Part shown: positions 13,829 through 15,589 of the stretch, in pieces
Numbering within the stretch: position 1 is the first letter of the stretch
How the letters are laid out: each line of letters opens with the position of its first letter
Assembly (NCBI GenBank): GCA_900551335.1
Contig: URVO01000014.1
Span: 1 to 15,589 of the forward strand
Origin: an uncultured Phascolarctobacterium sp.
Lineage (GTDB): Bacteria; Bacillota; Negativicutes; Acidaminococcales; Acidaminococcaceae
Length of the DNA stretch: 15,589 bases
Direction of reading: 5' to 3'
Position numbers and translations under genes: made by a program
The notes under the pieces: generated by a model
What the model was told of the DNA's origin: nothing
The model's input: only the letters and a program-made list of their open reading frames with translations
Database searches by the model: none

Positions 13829-14278
13829 TTATTTGAGCAATTCACGAACCATAGCGTTGACACGCTTGCCATCAGCACGGCCTTTGGTCTTAGCCATAAC
13901 AGCAGGCATTACCTTGCCCATATCCTTGGGACTAGTAGCGCCTACAGCGGCAACGACCTCAGCTACGATAGCCTTCAGTTCGTCATCGCCGAGAGCTTCT
14001 GGAAGATAATTTTTAAGTATAGCAATTTCTTCCTTAGCTTGGGCAACCAATTCGTCACGACCAGCCTTCTGGAATTCCTCCAGAGAGTCCTGACGCATTT
14101 TGACCTCTTTCATCAAGACAGCCAGAACCTCGTCATCAGAGAGTTCTCTTTTGTCATTGATTTCAACATTTTTAATATTAGCACGTACCATGCGAATAAC
14201 GGATAAACGCAGCTTACCAGCTTCTCTATCCTTCATGGCCTGCTTCATATCTGCAGTCAATTGGTCTTTTATAGACAT
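13829..14278 (-). CDS. GatB/YqeY domain protein
   Basis: A 149-residue protein of the stand-alone YqeY family, related to the C-terminal tRNA-binding tail domain of GatB amidotransferase subunits. It starts MSIKDQLTADMKQAMKDRE and contains the family landmarks LRLSVIRMVRANIKN, ELSDDEVLAVLMKEVKMR, AILKNYLPEAL, and the C-terminal MGKVMPAVMAKTKGRADGK. The role is unclear, presumably linked to tRNA or translation because it follows rpsU in many Firmicutes. The frame opens at a TTG 15 nt earlier, but ATG 14278 has GGAGG 8 nt upstream and is preferred. It starts 15 nt after the rpsU stop. Confidence 0.93.
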   Translation of the reverse strand: MSIKDQLTADMKQAMKDREAGKLRLSVIRMVRANIKNVEINDKRELSDDEVLAVLMKEVKMRQDSLEEFQKAGRDELVAQAKEEIAILKNYLPEALGDDELKAIVAEVVAAVGATSPKDMGKVMPAVMAKTKGRADGKRVNAMVRELLK

Positions 14279-14293
14279 ACAGCCCGCCTCCAA

Positions 14294-14470
14294 TTATCTG
14301 GTTTTACGTTTTCTGGCTGCTTCGGATTTTTTCTTACGGGCAACGCTCGGCTTTTCATAGTGCTCGCGTTTTCTTACCTCAGAAAGAATGCCTGCCTTTT
14401 GGGTTGCTCTTTTAAATCTGCGCAGTGCGCTGTCTAAAGTTTCATTCTTGCCAACTTTAATTTCTGCCAT
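14294..14470 (-). CDS. rpsU: 30S ribosomal protein S21
   Basis: A 58-residue very basic ribosomal protein of the small subunit, beginning [20 protein letters not shown] and ending in the Lys/Arg-rich tail [15 protein letters not shown], the normal S21 length and pattern. S21 binds near the 3' end of 16S rRNA and helps initiation. The frame is open seven codons further upstream, but ATG 14470 is the true start: it matches the family N-terminus and has GGAG 5 nt upstream inside a purine-rich run (14475-14487). It has a perfect consensus promoter and an unusually structured leader, and is followed by yqeY in the same operon. Confidence 0.97.
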   Translation of the reverse strand: MAEIKVGKNETLDSALRRFKRATQKAGILSEVRKREHYEKPSVARKKKSEAARKRKTR

Positions 14471-14489
14471 CTGATCTCCCTCCCTCCAC

Positions 14490-14547
14490 ACACTTAGGGA
14501 AGTGTATATGCAAATTAAGTCCTAGCTGTTGCCAGCTAAAAACACTT
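14490..14547 (-). promoter_or_regulatory. Structured 5' leader of rpsU
   Basis: On the minus strand the leader holds TAGCTG-GCAA-CAGCTA (14523-14538), a perfect 6-bp stem with a GNRA loop, and ACACTT-CCCT-AAGTGT (14490-14505), a second perfect 6-bp hairpin just before the Shine-Dalgarno run. A further AAGTGT (14542-14547) near the mRNA 5' end can pair with the same ACACTT and enclose the first hairpin. Two alternative folds are therefore possible. Confidence 0.5.
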
Positions 14548-14555
14548 ACTGACTA

Positions 14556-14584
14556 ATTATACTAGAAAAGACAAGCAATGTCAA
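14556..14584 (-). promoter_or_regulatory. Perfect consensus sigma-A promoter of rpsU
   Basis: Minus strand: TTGACA (14579-14584), exactly 17 nt, TATAAT (14556-14561). The -35 begins 4 nt past the HIT gene stop, so rpsU-yqeY has its own strong promoter in addition to possible read-through. Confidence 0.92.
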
Positions 14585-14588
14585 GCAC

Positions 14589-14927
14589 TTAGCACGGAGG
14601 CCAGCCCAAAGCTTTACCGCCAATTACGTGAATATGCAGATGCTTTACAGTCTGTCCGCCTTCATCACCAGTGTTGATAACAACACGGAAGCCTTTTTCT
14701 GCAATACCTGTTTTTTCTGCAATCATTTTTACCTTGCCCAGCATGTAAGCAACCAGCTCAGGATCAGCAGTGGTGATGTTGGCCGTGTGGTCCTTCGGCA
14801 GCAGCAGCACATGCACCGGAGCAGCCGGAGCAACGTCATTGATAGCAATCATTTTATCGTCTTCATAGACCTTTGTGGAAGGGATTTCGCCCTTGATAAT
14901 TTTACAAAAAATGCAATCGTCAGCCAT
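14589..14927 (-). CDS. HIT-family (HINT-like) nucleotide hydrolase/phosphoramidase
   Basis: A 112-residue cytoplasmic protein of the HINT branch of the histidine triad family, which hydrolyses nucleoside phosphoramidates and adenylated intermediates. The N-terminus has DDCIFCKIIKGEIPSTKVYE with the CX2C pair typical of this branch. The active-site triad HLHIHVIGG has His96, His98 and His100, and the usual NTGDEGGQTV precedes it. The length is normal and it ends KALGWPPC, the common bacterial HINT tail. GGAGG lies upstream of the ATG. It sits between mtaB and rpsU, which are adjacent in Bacillus, and has its own likely promoter at 14950-14978. Confidence 0.93.
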   Translation of the reverse strand: MADDCIFCKIIKGEIPSTKVYEDDKMIAINDVAPAAPVHVLLLPKDHTANITTADPELVAYMLGKVKMIAEKTGIAEKGFRVVINTGDEGGQTVKHLHIHVIGGKALGWPPC

Positions 14928-14949
14928 TTCATTTCCCTCCTCTCGTTAT

Positions 14950-14978
14950 ATCGTATCTAATAGTATTCTACCTGCCAA
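14950..14978 (-). promoter_or_regulatory. Likely promoter of the HIT gene
   Basis: Minus strand: TTGGCA (14973-14978), 17 nt, TACGAT (14950-14955). The -35 is good and the -10 moderate. The predicted leader is short and ends in GAGAGGAGGG. Confidence 0.5.
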
Positions 14979-14980
14979 GA

Positions 14981-15002
14981 AATTTTCCTGCTCATGAAAA
15001 TT
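14981..15002 (-). terminator. Weak A/T-rich hairpin after mtaB
   Basis: Minus strand: AATTTTC (14996-15002) pairs with GAAAATT (14981-14987) around an 8-nt loop, followed by only TCTT. It is a possible weak or leaky terminator, and its 3' arm lies just before the HIT promoter. Confidence 0.35.
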
Positions 15003-15015
15003 ATTTTTTTGTGAA

Positions 15016-15589
15016 TTATGCAAGCTCACCGATGGGGAAATCATCCTGCACGCCCGTAAGCTTCACTTTGGCAATCGTATTCGCCATGTCGCTTGTGCCG
15101 GGAACGATAACGCGCAGATAAGGCCCGCACAAGCCCTCCATATGCTCTGCGTCCACAGGCTGCTCGAAGAGAACCTCCTCCACCTTGCCCACCATCGCAG
15201 CCAGGGTTTGCTGGTGCAGCTGCTCGTCAACCTGTGCCAGACGTGCTGCACGCTCGCTCTTCACTGCCTCGTCCACCTGCTCCGGCATTTCGGCAGCAGG
15301 CGTACCCTTACGCTTGGAATACGGGAAGATGTGCATCTTCGCAAAGCCGCACTGCTTGGCAAATTCCAGCGTCGTCATAAAGTCCTCCTCGGTTTCGCCC
15401 GGGAAGCCCACGATAACGTCCGTCGTAATCGCTACGTCCGGCACCTGCGCACGAATCTCCTGCACCAGCTCCGTAAAGCGCTTCGTGTCATAAGGACGGT
15501 GCATCGCACGCAAAATCTTGTCACAGCCGCTTTGCAGCGGCAGGTGCAAATGACGCAAAAGGCGCGGCTCCTGTGCCATCAGCTGCAAG
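15016..15589 (-). CDS. mtaB: tRNA t6A37 methylthiotransferase MtaB, C-terminal part (truncated by window edge)
   Basis: The last 190 residues or so of a radical SAM methylthiotransferase that converts t6A37 to ms2t6A in tRNAs reading ANN codons; the whole protein is usually about 430-450 residues. Visible are the end of the SAM barrel (HLHLPLQSGCDKILRAMHRP, then ITTDVIVGFPGETEEDF and FPYSKRKGTPAAEMPEQV) and a C-terminal TRAM-like domain (EVLFEQPVDAEHMEGL...YLRVIVPG). The RKGTPA and ITTDVIVGFPGE patterns favour MtaB over MiaB or RimO. The catalytic CX3CX2C motif and the start codon lie outside the window, so the first Met in view is not the start. Position next to rpsU-yqeY agrees with Bacillus yqeV. 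Confidence 0.9.
   Translation of the reverse strand, partial: LQLMAQEPRLLRHLHLPLQSGCDKILRAMHRPYDTKRFTELVQEIRAQVPDVAITTDVIVGFPGETEEDFMTTLEFAKQCGFAKMHIFPYSKRKGTPAAEMPEQVDEAVKSERAARLAQVDEQLHQQTLAAMVGKVEEVLFEQPVDAEHMEGLCGPYLRVIVPGTSDMANTIAKVKLTGVQDDFPIGELA

Noticed and set aside
1..15589. CRISPR array, tRNA/rRNA, insertion sequence, prophage or defence island
   Set aside because: No spaced direct repeats, RNA gene folds, transposase or integrase frames, or terminal inverted repeats were seen on either strand.

Overview
The window looks like chromosomal core DNA of a diderm firmicute of the class Negativicutes (Phascolarctobacterium/Acidaminococcus-like). This is inferred from Firmicutes-type gene order (mtaB - rpsU - yqeY - nfeD - floA), strong GGAGG ribosome binding sites, sigma-A promoters with 17-nt spacers and G+C-rich coding sequence, together with a signal-peptide SIMPL-domain protein as found in diderms. 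The genus cannot be fixed from the sequence alone. Every recognised gene except the SIMPL gene lies on the minus strand.

Layout, left to right. (1) 1-2600: the N-terminal part of a hydantoinase/oxoprolinase-family protein runs off the left edge. Upstream of it is a MatC-like dicarboxylate carrier, separated by a nested-hairpin terminator. The carrier has its own promoter and two operator-like inverted repeats. (2) 2554-2803: a self-contained small gene with a consensus promoter, a hairpin at the mRNA 5' end, a strong RBS, a 31-codon hydrophobic ORF and a terminator. (3) 2898-4096: a periplasmic SIMPL-domain protein (plus strand) and a 99-aa acidic orphan (minus strand) converge on one shared bidirectional terminator. 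(4) 4122-5270: a class I DAHP synthase with its own promoter. (5) 5281-13760: a tightly packed seven-gene operon, nfeD - floA - membrane-anchored orphan - polyphosphate:AMP phosphotransferase - B12-binding radical SAM protein - pgeF - priA. Gaps are 3-31 nt and one promoter lies upstream of nfeD. (6) 13783-14584: rpsU-yqeY, with a perfect-consensus promoter, a structured leader and a terminator. (7) 14589-15589: a HIT-family hydrolase, then the C-terminal part of mtaB, which runs off the right edge.

Functionally, the large operon mixes membrane-microdomain genes (nfeD, floA), polyphosphate-linked nucleotide metabolism, an uncharacterised radical SAM enzyme, cell-wall editing and replication restart. 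The rpsU side is translation-related.

No mobile element, CRISPR array, tRNA, rRNA or defence system is visible. The least explained items are the 31-aa membrane microprotein gene, the 188-aa orphan with a tandem His/Asp-rich 15-residue repeat inside the flotillin operon, and the rpsU leader with two competing pairings.
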